A DNA stretch of 64,000 bases from Aquibium sp. ELW1220. GTDB lineage: Bacteria; Pseudomonadota; Alphaproteobacteria; Rhizobiales; Rhizobiaceae. Every line of letters starts with the position of its first letter. Position 1 is the first letter of the stretch. The DNA is taken from the NCBI RefSeq assembly GCF_030398385.1, contig NZ_JAOAOQ010000009.1, positions 108,349 to 172,348 of the forward strand, written 5' to 3'. The position numbers were made by a program, and so were the translations under genes. This document shows, in pieces, positions 17,931-27,044 of the stretch. The notes under the pieces were generated by a model. It made no database searches. It saw nothing but the letters and a program-made list of their open reading frames with translations, and was not told where the DNA came from.

Positions 17931-18821
17931 ATGGGCGTTCCGGATGTTCGTGTCTACGTGACGGGAGCCGCCGGGTCCGGGGTGACGACCCTCGGCCGTG
18001 CGCTGGCGCGAGTGCTCGACATCGCCCATGTCGACTGCGACGACCACTACTGGATGCCGACCGACCCACCGTACACGACCAAGCGTCCCGCCGTCGCCCG
18101 CGTGCCATTGATCCGGGCGGCCCTCGGTGAGGCGGGTTGGGTCCTGACCGGTTCCTTCGACGGCTGGGGCGACCCGCTGATCGACCGCGTCGACCTGATC
18201 GTCTTCCTGTCCACACCGCACGCGGTCCGGATGGCGCGGCTCGCAGACCGCGAGCGGCAACGCTTCGGCGACCGCATCCTTCCGGACGGCGACATGCATG
18301 GCATCCACTGCTCGTTCATGGACTGGGCGGCGGGCTATGAAAACCCGGCCTTCAACGGCCGAAACCGGGCGCGCCACGAGGCCTGGCTGGCAGTCCAGCG
18401 GGCACCGCTGCTGCGGCTGGACGGGGACAGGCCCCCCGACACCCTGGTGGCGGCGACGCGGCAGGCGCTCGGCGCATTGCCCGGCGTCGCCATCCATCCT
18501 AGGTTCAGCCCCAAAGGGAGAACGGCCATGGACGAGACGGAAGGCTGGCGGCACATGAAGTTCGCGCCGCGCGACGGGACCCGGATCCTGGTGACGGTGC
18601 GGGCCTCCGAGCAGGGAGCTGCCGACGTCGACGTCGCCCATTGGGCGCGGGGCGACCAGTTCGGGGCGGAGGGCTGGCGTTCGGCCGATTCGCATCCCGG
18701 CCAGATCATCGGCTATGCGGAGCCGGAGCTGAAATGCTGGATGCCGCTGCCGAAGGCCGGCTCCGCGGCACGGCCGACGCCCTGGGAAGAGGGCGAGGAA
18801 CTGTTCGGTTCCGGCATCTGA
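17931..18821 (+). CDS. Fusion of adenylate-kinase-like P-loop protein with a small C-terminal domain
   Basis: A 296-residue product with two parts. Residues 1-185 form a P-loop nucleotide kinase-like domain: Walker A GAAGSGVTTLGRAL, DCDDHYWMPTDPPYTTKR and a LIVFLSTPHAVRMARL strand, resembling small adenylate-kinase/topology-modulation proteins. From about residue 200, a 97-residue domain (HMKFAPRDGTRILVTV, then ELKCWMPLP) is of a type usually encoded alone. An internal ATG at 18528 carries its own Shine-Dalgarno (AAAGGGAG), yet no stop separates the parts. The gene may be a fusion by stop-codon loss, and the second part may also be made separately. Function unknown. Confidence 0.72.
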   Translation: MGVPDVRVYVTGAAGSGVTTLGRALARVLDIAHVDCDDHYWMPTDPPYTTKRPAVARVPLIRAALGEAGWVLTGSFDGWGDPLIDRVDLIVFLSTPHAVRMARLADRERQRFGDRILPDGDMHGIHCSFMDWAAGYENPAFNGRNRARHEAWLAVQRAPLLRLDGDRPPDTLVAATRQALGALPGVAIHPRFSPKGRTAMDETEGWRHMKFAPRDGTRILVTVRASEQGAADVDVAHWARGDQFGAEGWRSADSHPGQIIGYAEPELKCWMPLPKAGSAARPTPWEEGEELFGSGI

Positions 18822-18921
18822 CGTCAGCGATCCGCAAGGCGACGGCGGAGCGGCGGTTTCTCGCGGCTGCTCCGGGTCCTCCCCGGCATTCGGCGCAGCC
18901 GGATGGCCCTCGCGCCGGCCC

Positions 18922-19860
18922 TCACGGGTCGAACGGATGCACTCCGTCCCGCGACATCGCCTCCAACGCGTCGATCAGGCGGTCGTGGTCGGCTGAAAGT
19001 CCCTTGTAGTCCAGCTGGTCGGCCTCCATAGCCGCAAGCTGGGTGGCGAAGGAGCGGGCGAGGGTGGCGCGCTGCGGGTGACGCGCCAGGACCGCCATCG
19101 GGTCGACGAAGATGCGGATGGTGAACAGCACGTCGCCGGACACCGGCAGCTTGCGCAGCGTCTGCCTCTCGACGCGGATGAAGGCGTGATCCGCAGGCGT
19201 TTCGCCGAAACGCACCGGCCGCGCCGCCGCGCGTGCGTCGCGCTGCCGCGACGACATCGGCTTGTGCAACTCCGCATCGGTCTGCAACGACCAGTTCATC
19301 CGCTCGACGGGCCGGTCGGGGCGCAGATTGTCGAACATGCGCGCGATGAGTTCGGCGGGGCGGGAGCCGGCGCCGAAACCCGGCACCGGGCCATGGATCT
19401 CGTCGAGCGGCCGGCCGAACTTCTCGGCCAGAGACCAGGACGATGGGAAGCAGAGCGAGGCGGCGGCGAGACGCCAGCCATCGGCGCCGCGCCGCATCAG
19501 CACCAAGTCCTCCTGAACCAGCAGCGAGGCGGCCAGCAGTGGCGGGTGGTCTTCCGACCCGACCCGGTCGAGCGCGGCCAGCGCTGCCTCCCACTGCCGC
19601 GTCCCGGGGAAGATCGACGGGAAGCCGCCGATCAGGTGGTCGCGCACGAGGCCGAACACCTCCGCCTGCGCGGCCAGCGTGTCCGGCTCGGCGCGGAAGA
19701 CCGCGTCGCGGTCACGCCCGACGAGGGCATGCTTCTGTGCCAGATAGGCCTCGTAGTGTCGGTCGACCTCGAGCCAGGTGGCGAGGTCGAGCTGCCGCAG
19801 GCCGATTGTGAACGGCGTCGCGGAGCCGTCGTAGGGCGTGTGGGTGGGCGTGTTGCTCAA
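18922..19860 (-). CDS. Heme-dependent oxidative N-demethylase-like protein (DUF3445)
   Basis: A 312-residue DUF3445/HODM family member, related to the heme subunit of dimethylamine monooxygenase-type enzymes. Family patterns include HTPYDGSATPFTIGL near the N-terminus, LCFPSSWSLAEKFGRPL and ERMNWSLQTD, and RVERQTLRKLP in the C-terminal half. No other HODM subunits are adjacent, so it may act alone or with distant partners. The start taken here is a TTG that overlaps the TGA of the upstream toxin remnant (TTGA); the true start is uncertain because no strong Shine-Dalgarno is evident. Confidence 0.82.
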   Translation of the reverse strand: MSNTPTHTPYDGSATPFTIGLRQLDLATWLEVDRHYEAYLAQKHALVGRDRDAVFRAEPDTLAAQAEVFGLVRDHLIGGFPSIFPGTRQWEAALAALDRVGSEDHPPLLAASLLVQEDLVLMRRGADGWRLAAASLCFPSSWSLAEKFGRPLDEIHGPVPGFGAGSRPAELIARMFDNLRPDRPVERMNWSLQTDAELHKPMSSRQRDARAAARPVRFGETPADHAFIRVERQTLRKLPVSGDVLFTIRIFVDPMAVLARHPQRATLARSFATQLAAMEADQLDYKGLSADHDRLIDALEAMSRDGVHPFDP

Positions 19861-20155
19861 CTCGGTTGTTCGAACTGCTGGCGCCAGTTTCTGTGCCCTT
19901 CGATCACCATTACGACGGTGACGAGGTGTTTGTCAGGATCGTAAATCGTAGATCTCCACATAGCCGCCGAAGACGTATCGAAGCTTGCCGATTTTCACGC
20001 CCGATTCCGGGAAAATGGACAGCTTGCTTACGATGCGGACGCTGAGTTCCTGAACAAAAGGAGTATCCTCGGTGCTCGTTGTCGACGGAAATGTAGTCGA
20101 TGATGGAATCAAGATCGGCTGCGGCATTCCTGGAAAGGACGATCTGGCCGCTCAT
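19857..20155 (-). pseudogene. ParE/RelE-type toxin, frameshifted twice
   Basis: Reading across three frames gives one coherent ParE-like protein of about 98 residues. The N-terminus (MSGQIVLSRNAAADLDSIID) is in the start frame; the middle (PFVQELSVRIVSKLSIFPES, then GKLRYVFGGYVEIYD) is in a second frame; the end (DKHLVTVVMVIEGHRNWRQQ) is in a third. Each shift is explained by one extra base, near 20078 and near 19942. The start overlaps the antitoxin stop (ATGA) as in intact pairs. Local GC is about 50%, below the surrounding DNA. It is probably a decayed toxin, but two sequencing errors could give the same picture. Confidence 0.75.
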
Positions 20156-20424
20156 TGATCGCCATTGGCAACCTTGCGGACCCGCTCGCGCAGTCGATCG
20201 AAGAATGCGTCGTCGGCGACCACGACCTCTCCGCGCTCGATCTGGGCCTCGGATTCCCGCAAGCGTCCCCGCAGCAACTCACCGTCGGCCTCCCAGGCCG
20301 CCCTGTCCTGTTCGAACTGCGCCGCCACGGCGTCCTCGATCGCCTCGATTTCGGAGGCATAGCGGCCGATCCGCACCTGCTCGGCGACCCAGTCGGCCTG
20401 ATGCTTGCTGAGCGGAATGTTCAT
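20152..20424 (-). CDS. ParD/CopG-like antitoxin
   Basis: A 90-residue protein upstream of, and overlapping by an ATGA, the ParE-like remnant. Its N-terminus (MNIPLSKHQADWVAEQV, IGRYASEIEAIEDAV) is the ribbon-helix-helix pattern of ParD antitoxins; the C-terminal half is a charged helix (RGRLRESEAQIERGE) that would wrap the toxin. The start at 20424 has an AGGGAG Shine-Dalgarno. If the toxin is inactive, this gene remains as a DNA-binding relic. Confidence 0.8.
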   Translation of the reverse strand: MNIPLSKHQADWVAEQVRIGRYASEIEAIEDAVAAQFEQDRAAWEADGELLRGRLRESEAQIERGEVVVADDAFFDRLRERVRKVANGDQ

Positions 20425-20513
20425 TCCCGTCTCCCTTGGCGGCAGATTGCTCGACGTTCCGTGCCCTTCGCCGTCGGGTCCCGTCAATCTTCAGGATCCA
20501 CGCGCGCGCTCAT

Positions 20514-20924
20514 TCAGTTCTGTAGCGCAAGCGCACCGACCAGCGTTTCGTCGGAGAAGCGGCTGGCATCGACGACGGCCGAATGGCTCACGATACGGGC
20601 GACATCGGCGTTCCAGGATCGCGACGTCTCGGGCAGAACCGGTACGATCCGCTTTCCCATTGCCTTGGCCGCACCGAGTTCAGCAAGCGCATTCTTCCCG
20701 CCGCCTTCGCGTGCCGGTACCACAAAGATGACCACATCGGCGGAGCGCAGCCCGTCGAGAATCGTACTGGTCCAATCGGCGGCCGGCTCCAGCGAGACGT
20801 TCGAGAAGACGCTGTAGCCATCGCCCTCGAGCAATCGTGCCAGCCGATCCGCGAACATGTCGTCCTCATGCGCGTGGGATATGAAGACGCGACTTCCGAC
20901 GGCAGCGGTGACATGCTGGTTCAT
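20514..20924 (-). CDS. Stand-alone TIR-domain protein, second gene of a pair
   Basis: A 136-residue protein that is almost only a TIR domain. The first strand is RVFISHAHEDD, then ADRLARLLEGDGYSVF, a BB-loop-like region near SLEPAADW, and the segment KNALAELGAAKAMGKRIVPV, whose Glu82 sits where TIR NADases keep their catalytic glutamate. Its ATG overlaps the stop of the preceding TIR gene (ATGA), so the two are translationally coupled. Bacterial TIR proteins often cleave NAD or make cyclic ADP-ribose signals in antiphage defence; that role here is inference, as no effector gene is adjacent. Confidence 0.82.
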   Translation of the reverse strand: MNQHVTAAVGSRVFISHAHEDDMFADRLARLLEGDGYSVFSNVSLEPAADWTSTILDGLRSADVVIFVVPAREGGGKNALAELGAAKAMGKRIVPVLPETSRSWNADVARIVSHSAVVDASRFSDETLVGALALQN

Positions 20925-21328
20925 TGCGCGATCCTCTCGACGCGCTTGGCGACCTCTTCAAAATAGGCATCGAGGTCGTTAATGTCCACGAGGTTTCGGG
21001 AGCGAAGGAATGTCGTTCCTCCCTTGTCCCGGTCGAGGGTACCCATGTCCGTCTGGTAGAGAACCGCCACGATGCGCAGGTTCCAGCTACGCGCCGCGCC
21101 AATCTCGACCCAAAGCCAGTTTCGATCGACCGACCATGGCGTAAAGAGCACCAGGAGTTCCTGGCATGCCCGCATATCCTCGAAGATGCGATCCTCGATA
21201 TCGTCGCCCTTCTCGATGTCGTGAACGTCGATGAAGGTCGTGGCGCCCGCTTCGCGCAGACGCCGGTCGATCTGGGAAGCTACCCAGCGGTCGGCCCATC
21301 CATGCGAGACGAAGACCCGATAGCTCAT
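20921..21328 (-). CDS. Stand-alone TIR-domain protein, first gene of a pair
   Basis: A 135-residue TIR-domain protein: YRVFVSHGWADRWVASQI, a DVHDIEKGDDIEDRI segment in the BB-loop area, LLVLFTPWSVDRNWLWVEIGAA with candidate catalytic Glu75, then LRIVAVLYQTDM. It differs markedly from the TIR protein that follows and overlaps it, so the pair is not a recent duplication. A GGGGGAGG Shine-Dalgarno lies 4 bases before the ATG. GC content is about 57-58%, below neighbouring pepF (about 67% in samples), which suggests transfer. It may form a heteromeric sensor or nucleotide-signalling unit with its neighbour. Confidence 0.82.
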   Translation of the reverse strand: MSYRVFVSHGWADRWVASQIDRRLREAGATTFIDVHDIEKGDDIEDRIFEDMRACQELLVLFTPWSVDRNWLWVEIGAARSWNLRIVAVLYQTDMGTLDRDKGGTTFLRSRNLVDINDLDAYFEEVAKRVERIAQ

Positions 21329-21401
21329 TTGCCTCCCCCGTCCTGCAACTGTGCCACAGTCCAGAGTTGTGGACCAGCTGTTGCCGACGTGGCCGGGAAA
21401 G

Positions 21402-23261
21402 TCACCCCTCCATCGCTTCCAGCTCGTCGATCAGCCCCTCGATGACCGACAGCCCCTTCGCCCAGAAGCCGGGGTCCGAGGCGTCGAGGCCGAAGGGGGC
21501 AAGAAGCTCGGAATGATGCTTGGTGCCGCCGGCCTTCAGCATGTCGAAATACTTCTCCTGGAAGCCCGTCTCGGCGTTCTGGTAGACCGCGTAGAGCGAG
21601 TTCACCAGGCAGTCGCCGAAGGCGTAGGCGTAGACGTAGAAGGGCGAATGGATGAAGTGGGGGATGTAGGCCCAGAAGACGTCGTAGCCCTCGCGCAGCC
21701 GGATCGCCGGTCCGAGGCTCTCGGCCTGCACTTCCAGCCAGAACTCGCCGAGCTGATCGGCCGTCAGTTCGCCCTGCCGGCGCTGCGCGTGGACCTTCCG
21801 TTCGAACTCGTAGAAGGCGATCTGGCGCACGACCGTGTTGATCATGTCCTCCACCTTCTGCGCCAGCATGGCCTTTCGCTCGCGCCGGTCGCGTGTCTTG
21901 TCGAGCAGAGAGCGGAAGGTCAGCATCTCGCCGAACACCGAGGCGGTCTCGGCCAGGGTCAGCGGCGTCGAGGCCATCAGCGCGCCCTGACGGCCCGCCA
22001 GCACCTGGTGCACGCCGTGGCCGAGCTCGTGGGCGAGCGTCATCACGTCGCGCGGCTTGCCCATGTAGTTCAGCAGCACGTAGGGGTGCACGGAGGGCAC
22101 GGTCGGGTGGGCGAAGGCGCCGGGCGCCTTGCCGGGGCGTACCGGCGCGTCGATCCAGTTGCGGTCAAAGAAGGCACGCGCGATCTCGGCCATCTCCGGC
22201 GCAAAGCCCTGGTAGGCCGACAGGACCGTGTTCTTCGCCTCCTCCCAGCCGATCACCGATTGCGGCGTCTCGGGCAACGGCGCGTTGCGGTCCCAGTGGT
22301 TCATCTGCTCCATGCCCAGCCACTTCGCCTTCATGGCGTAGTACCGGTGCGACAGCCGCGGATAGGCCTCGCGCACCGCCGCAGCCAGCGCGTCGACCAC
22401 CTCACGCTCCACGCGGTTGGCCAGATGCCGGGAGTCGGCAATGTCCTCGAAGCCACGCCAGCGGTCGGAAATCTCCTTGTCCTTGGCCAGCGTGTTGGTG
22501 ATCAGCGTGAAGAGGCGCAGATTGTCCTTGAAGGTCTTCGCAAGCGCCTCTGCCGCAGCCTGGCGCCTGGCAGGTGATGGGTCCTGCAGCAGGTTCAGCG
22601 TCGGCTCCAGCGACAGGTCTTCGCCGTCGACCGAGAACCGCAGCGACGACATGGTCTCGTCGAACAGCCGGTTCCAGGCGCCGCGCCCGGTCACCGACTT
22701 CTCGTGGAACAGCTGCTCGACCCGGTCCTCGAGCTGGTAGGGCCTGTCCTTCCGAAGGTCCTCTACCCAGGGGCGATACCGTGCAAAAGCCTCGTCTGCG
22801 GCAAGCGCGGCCTCGATGTCGGCTTCCTCGACCTTGTTCAGCTCCAGCGCGAAGAACAGCAGGTGCGCGCTGGCATCCGTCATCTTCTCCTGGATATCGC
22901 CATAGAGCTTGGCGCGCTTCGGATCGCTGGTGTCGCCGGCATAGACGAGGCTGGCATAGGAGACGATGCGGCCGATGAGTTCCTCCAGCGCCTCGTAGCC
23001 ATGCATCATGGCGCCCAGGCGCCCGTCACCCGGCGCCTTCGCAGCATCGGCAATCCGGCCTTTCCATGCGTCCTCGAAAGAGACCGCGTCCGAATGCGCT
23101 CGGGCAAGATCGCGCCGCAGGTCGGGGGCATCCATGCTCGGATACAGGTCCGCCAGGTTCCATTCGGGCAGATCGCCCATCGCCGCCGACCGGCTGGCGA
23201 TTCCCTGCCCCGAAGGAGCACGCGGCCCCCCCGATTCATGTCCAATACTCGGAAATATCAT
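21402..23261 (-). CDS. pepF: Oligoendopeptidase F family metallopeptidase (M3)
   Basis: A cytoplasmic M3B peptidase of about 619 residues that cleaves short peptides. The zinc site is HELGH within TLAHELGHGVHQ, with the third ligand expected downstream; the segment before it (GAFAHPTVPSVHPYVLLNYM) is typical. The N-terminal helical lobe begins WNLADLYPSMDAPDL. ATG at 23261 has GAGGAA six bases before it; a later in-frame ATG (at residue 28) is also possible. The gene is divergent from the response regulator at 23412, sharing a 150-base promoter region. Confidence 0.95.
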   Translation of the reverse strand: MIFPSIGHESGGPRAPSGQGIASRSAAMGDLPEWNLADLYPSMDAPDLRRDLARAHSDAVSFEDAWKGRIADAAKAPGDGRLGAMMHGYEALEELIGRIVSYASLVYAGDTSDPKRAKLYGDIQEKMTDASAHLLFFALELNKVEEADIEAALAADEAFARYRPWVEDLRKDRPYQLEDRVEQLFHEKSVTGRGAWNRLFDETMSSLRFSVDGEDLSLEPTLNLLQDPSPARRQAAAEALAKTFKDNLRLFTLITNTLAKDKEISDRWRGFEDIADSRHLANRVEREVVDALAAAVREAYPRLSHRYYAMKAKWLGMEQMNHWDRNAPLPETPQSVIGWEEAKNTVLSAYQGFAPEMAEIARAFFDRNWIDAPVRPGKAPGAFAHPTVPSVHPYVLLNYMGKPRDVMTLAHELGHGVHQVLAGRQGALMASTPLTLAETASVFGEMLTFRSLLDKTRDRRERKAMLAQKVEDMINTVVRQIAFYEFERKVHAQRRQGELTADQLGEFWLEVQAESLGPAIRLREGYDVFWAYIPHFIHSPFYVYAYAFGDCLVNSLYAVYQNAETGFQEKYFDMLKAGGTKHHSELLAPFGLDASDPGFWAKGLSVIEGLIDELEAMEG

Positions 23262-23411
23262 TGTTTTTCCTCGTCCGCCCAAGTGCCGCCGCCCGATACG
23301 ATGATCCGAAAGGGTTTGTTCACCGGCTTTCTTGAACCCCTATTTAGAACCCTGTGCCATGATGATCCAGACAACAAAACTCGACCATACACCGAACCGT
23401 GCGAAGGCTTC

Positions 23412-24926
23412 ATGTCGCAGCCGATCCTCATCGTCGACGACGATCCCGTGCAGCGCCGCCTCCTCGAGGCGGCGGTGGCGCGGACCGGGCGTCCCGTCGT
23501 GACGGCCGACGGCGGACGCAGCGCGATCGAGAAGCTCGCCGCGGCGCCCGGAGGGTTTTCGCTGGTGGTTCTCGATCTCGTCATGCCCGAAACCGACGGG
23601 CTCGCCGTGCTTCGCACGATGCGCGATCAGGGCGTAACGATCCCGGTGATCGTGCAGACGGCTCAGGCCGGCATTGATACCGTGGTCGCGGCGATGCGGG
23701 CCGGCGCGTTCGACTTCGTGGTCAAGCCGGTCTCGCCGGAGCGGCTGCAGGCAGCGATCGCCAATGCCATCAAGGTCGAGACACACGAGACGGCGAGCCG
23801 ACGTTCGCGCCCGTCAGCGCCGACGACGCTGGCGATCAGGGATCTCGTCACGCGCAGCCCGTCGATGGACCGCGTCATCCGGCTGGCGCAGAAGGCCGCG
23901 TCTTCTAACATCCCGATCCTCATCGAGGGCGAATCCGGCGTCGGCAAGGAGGTCATTGCCCGTGCCATCCAGGGATCCGGCCCGCGCCGGGCCAAGCCCT
24001 TCGTGACCGTCAATTGCGGTGCCATCCCCGACAATCTCGTCGAGAGCATCCTGTTCGGCCACGAAAAGGGTTCGTTCACCGGCGCGACGGATAAGCACCA
24101 GGGGAAGTTCCTGGAAGCCAATCACGGCACGCTGTTCCTCGACGAGATCGGCGACCTGCCGCTCGACGTGCAGGTAAAGCTGCTGCGGGCCGTACAGGAG
24201 GGAGAGATCGATCCGGTGGGCGGTCGCGCCGCGGTCAAGGTCGATATCCGCCTGATTTCCGCCACGCACCGCGACCTGCTGCAGCGGGTCAAGGACGGAC
24301 TGTTCCGGGAGGACCTGTTCTACCGGCTCAACGTGTTCCCGATCTTCGTGCCGCCGCTGCGCGACCGGCGCGAGGACATCGCCGACTTGGTGCGCCATTT
24401 CATCGGTACAATCGGCGCGGCCGAGACCGGTGGACGCATCTCGGGCATTTCCGGCGACGCGCTGGCCATCCTCAAGAGCTATGACTGGCCGGGCAACATC
24501 CGCCAGCTCGAGAACGCGATCTTCCGGGCCGTGGTGCTGTGCGAGGGTGCGACGCTCACGTCCGAGGATTTCCCGCAGATCCGGGCCCAGGTCGGCCATG
24601 TGGAACCGGGAGACGAGACTGGTTTTCACGTGGAGGATGCCGGCGGCCCGCGGGGTTTGCGGCAGGACGTGGCGATGCTGCCGGGCGCCGGCGCGGACAC
24701 GGTCCGATCCATTCCGCCCGTCCTCGATGCACTCGACGAACGTGGCAATGTCCGCTCCCTCGCCGACGTCGAACTCGCGATGATCCAGTTCGCGATCGAT
24801 CACTACGAAGGCCAGATGAGCGAGGTCGCGCGGCGGCTCGGGATCGGCCGCTCGACGCTCTACCGCAAGCTCAAGGAATACGGCATCGATCCCGATGCCG
24901 GCAGGGCCGACCGAATCGCGTCCTGA
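23412..24926 (+). CDS. Sigma-54-dependent NtrC-type response regulator
   Basis: A 504-residue orphan response regulator. The receiver domain (1-118) has the acidic pocket VDDD (9-11), phosphoacceptor Asp55 in VVLDLVMPE and Lys105. The AAA+ domain (about 145-380) has Walker A GESGVGKE and a GSFTGA sigma-54 contact loop (about 220-225, a common variant of GAFTGA). The C-terminal Fis-type helix-turn-helix reads SEVARRLGIGRSTLYRKLKE. No histidine kinase is adjacent. The start is set by the conserved N-terminus and a GAAGG Shine-Dalgarno. Target genes cannot be read from this window. Confidence 0.95.
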   Translation: MSQPILIVDDDPVQRRLLEAAVARTGRPVVTADGGRSAIEKLAAAPGGFSLVVLDLVMPETDGLAVLRTMRDQGVTIPVIVQTAQAGIDTVVAAMRAGAFDFVVKPVSPERLQAAIANAIKVETHETASRRSRPSAPTTLAIRDLVTRSPSMDRVIRLAQKAASSNIPILIEGESGVGKEVIARAIQGSGPRRAKPFVTVNCGAIPDNLVESILFGHEKGSFTGATDKHQGKFLEANHGTLFLDEIGDLPLDVQVKLLRAVQEGEIDPVGGRAAVKVDIRLISATHRDLLQRVKDGLFREDLFYRLNVFPIFVPPLRDRREDIADLVRHFIGTIGAAETGGRISGISGDALAILKSYDWPGNIRQLENAIFRAVVLCEGATLTSEDFPQIRAQVGHVEPGDETGFHVEDAGGPRGLRQDVAMLPGAGADTVRSIPPVLDALDERGNVRSLADVELAMIQFAIDHYEGQMSEVARRLGIGRSTLYRKLKEYGIDPDAGRADRIAS

Positions 24927-25173
24927 ACGACCGGGTTCTCCTATCCAGTCCGCAGCGAATCAGACCGGCGGTTACCCCGCCGGCGGCGGGCGATCGTGGC
25001 AAGACTTCGTTTACCATGCGGGTCCGAGGCGGCTTTCGACCGCCTGAATGCCATCGTCTGACCGCATTTCCTCTTCAATAAGCTGCGATTAACCATTAGC
25101 ATTGATAGTCGGTCGGGGTGGGTGGCTCCGACTGGTCGTCGGGGACAAATACAAGCCAACAAGGCTGATCGGT

Positions 25174-27024
25174 TTGAACATTCGGATATCCTCCATCGCA
25201 AGGTGGCCGCTGGCCTTTTCCTCGCGCCCCGCAATCGCCCTCGCCGCCCTGTTCCTGGCGCTGGCCACCCTTTGTGCCGCCGGCAGCGCCCAAGCCGAGA
25301 CCCGCACGCTCAAGCTCTATTACATCCACACCAAGGAACGCGCCGAGATCACTTACAAGAAGGACGGGCGCTACATCCAGTCCGGCCTCAACCAGCTCAA
25401 CCGCTTCCTGCGCGACTGGCGTCGCAACGAGCCGACCAAGATGGATCCGCGGCTCTTCGATATCGTCTGGGAAGCCTACCAGCGGGTCGGCGGCCGGGAC
25501 TACATCCACGTCGTGTCGGCCTATCGTTCTCCGGCGACCAATTCCATGCTGCGCGGCCGCAGCAAGGGCGTTGCCAAGAACAGCCAGCACACGCTGGGCC
25601 GCGCCATGGATTTCTATGTCCCCGGCGTCAAGCTGGCGAAACTTCGCGAAGCCGGACTGAAGATGGGCAGCGGCGGCGTCGGCTACTACCCGACCTCCGG
25701 CGCGCCCTTCGTCCATCTCGACGTCGGCAGCGTGCGCCACTGGCCGCGCATGAGCCGCAAGGAACTCGTTGCCGTGTTTCCCAATGGCGGCACGCTGCAT
25801 GTGCCGTCAGACGGCAAGCCGCTGCCCAATTACGAACAGGCGCTGGCGGCCTACAAGTCCAAGGGCCGCACCGGACCGACCATCAACGTGGCCAGCAGTG
25901 GCGGCGCGGGTGAAAGCAGGGGGGCTGGCCGCGGCCTGCTGGCAACGCTGTTCGGTGGTGGCGCGGACGAGGAAGAAGAGAGCGGGTCGGAGTTCCAGCG
26001 CGTCGCCTCGGTCAGTCCGCGGGATGCGGGAGCAGCGCAGAACGTGCGCCGCGGGGAGCCGGAGACCGCCAGCCGCCGTTCGGAACCCAGTGCGCCGCAG
26101 CCCGCCGCTCCGCTTCCTGGCGTCGCCGCAGCCGCATCGCAGGTCGAGATTCCGCAGACGGCTCCGATTGCGGTCGCCGAGCCGGAGCCTGCGTCGGATG
26201 ATTCGCCGGCGTCCATCATTGCCTCCTTGTCGGCAAGGAGTGTCCCGGTGCCGGCCTTCGCGCCCCGCGCGGTGCCGGCTGTCGCAGTGGCTGCCGTCGA
26301 GGCCGTCGCGGAACCTGCCGAAGGAGTCGCCGTCGCGGCACTCGTGCCGGTGCCCACGCTTCGTCCGCAGACCGCTGCGGACGCGTCGCCCGCCCGCGCC
26401 GCCGTCCTGTCGCCCACTGCGGCCGATCCGTCCCTGCAGGCGGCGGCCGAGGTCCCGGCTGCTGCCGCGACCGGCCTGTCCGACCCGGCCGAACCGGTTG
26501 CGATCGTCGGCGAATCCGACATCCAGCTTGCGGCTTTCGCGCCTGTGCCCGAGCTCCGGCCGGCCACCGGCCCGATCGCCGAACTCATCGCCGCGATGCC
26601 GCCGTCGCGGGAGCCGTTCGGCGCCACCGGCGATTCCGCGGCCGTCAATGCTGGCGCCTCGCAGCGCTCCGCCATTCTCGCAGCTGCGGGCAAGGTAGCG
26701 CCCGACAAGGCCATCGCCACGAACGTCCGCACGACGGCCAAGGCCGCGCGTCCCGGTCCGCAGGACGGCAAGGCCGATCCCAGGCCGGTCGTGATCCCGG
26801 TCGACGACATCGCCGCACAGTGGGCGCTCGAGAAGGCAGGACGCCTGCAACGTGCGATCGCCAGCGCCAAGGAGCCGTCGCTCGCGCACAAGGCGATCCG
26901 CACGACGCCCACACAGGTCTACACCTCGGGCTTCGCGCCGGTGGCGCAGGAACCCGATCCGACCCGGTTCTCCGGCAACGCCGTGACGTTCCTCTCGGTC
27001 GCCAAGTTCGACGCGACGAACTGA
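25174..27024 (+). CDS. DUF882 exported peptidase-like protein with long disordered tail
   Basis: An exported protein of about 616 residues. After a basic start and a signal-like helix ending in AGSAQAE, a DUF882/YcbK (M15-like) domain spans about 50-225. It has the metal-ligand motifs NSQHTLGRAMDFY and FVHLDVGSVRHW and the SAYRSPATNS strand, which suggests action on cell-wall peptides. The remaining 380 residues are Ala/Pro/Val-rich and low in complexity. The TTG at 25174 has AAGG upstream and gives the best signal peptide; a TTG at 25102 would add 24 residues. The 247-base gap upstream is AT-richer than average and probably holds the promoter. Confidence 0.85.
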   Translation: MNIRISSIARWPLAFSSRPAIALAALFLALATLCAAGSAQAETRTLKLYYIHTKERAEITYKKDGRYIQSGLNQLNRFLRDWRRNEPTKMDPRLFDIVWEAYQRVGGRDYIHVVSAYRSPATNSMLRGRSKGVAKNSQHTLGRAMDFYVPGVKLAKLREAGLKMGSGGVGYYPTSGAPFVHLDVGSVRHWPRMSRKELVAVFPNGGTLHVPSDGKPLPNYEQALAAYKSKGRTGPTINVASSGGAGESRGAGRGLLATLFGGGADEEEESGSEFQRVASVSPRDAGAAQNVRRGEPETASRRSEPSAPQPAAPLPGVAAAASQVEIPQTAPIAVAEPEPASDDSPASIIASLSARSVPVPAFAPRAVPAVAVAAVEAVAEPAEGVAVAALVPVPTLRPQTAADASPARAAVLSPTAADPSLQAAAEVPAAAATGLSDPAEPVAIVGESDIQLAAFAPVPELRPATGPIAELIAAMPPSREPFGATGDSAAVNAGASQRSAILAAAGKVAPDKAIATNVRTTAKAARPGPQDGKADPRPVVIPVDDIAAQWALEKAGRLQRAIASAKEPSLAHKAIRTTPTQVYTSGFAPVAQEPDPTRFSGNAVTFLSVAKFDATN

Positions 27025-27044
27025 GCGGCGGAGACCCCGATTCG

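Noticed and set aside
22704..23411. N-terminal extension of the sigma-54 response regulator by 236 codons
   Set aside because: It is antisense to pepF, and the receiver domain begins naturally at 23412 with a GAAGG ribosome site.
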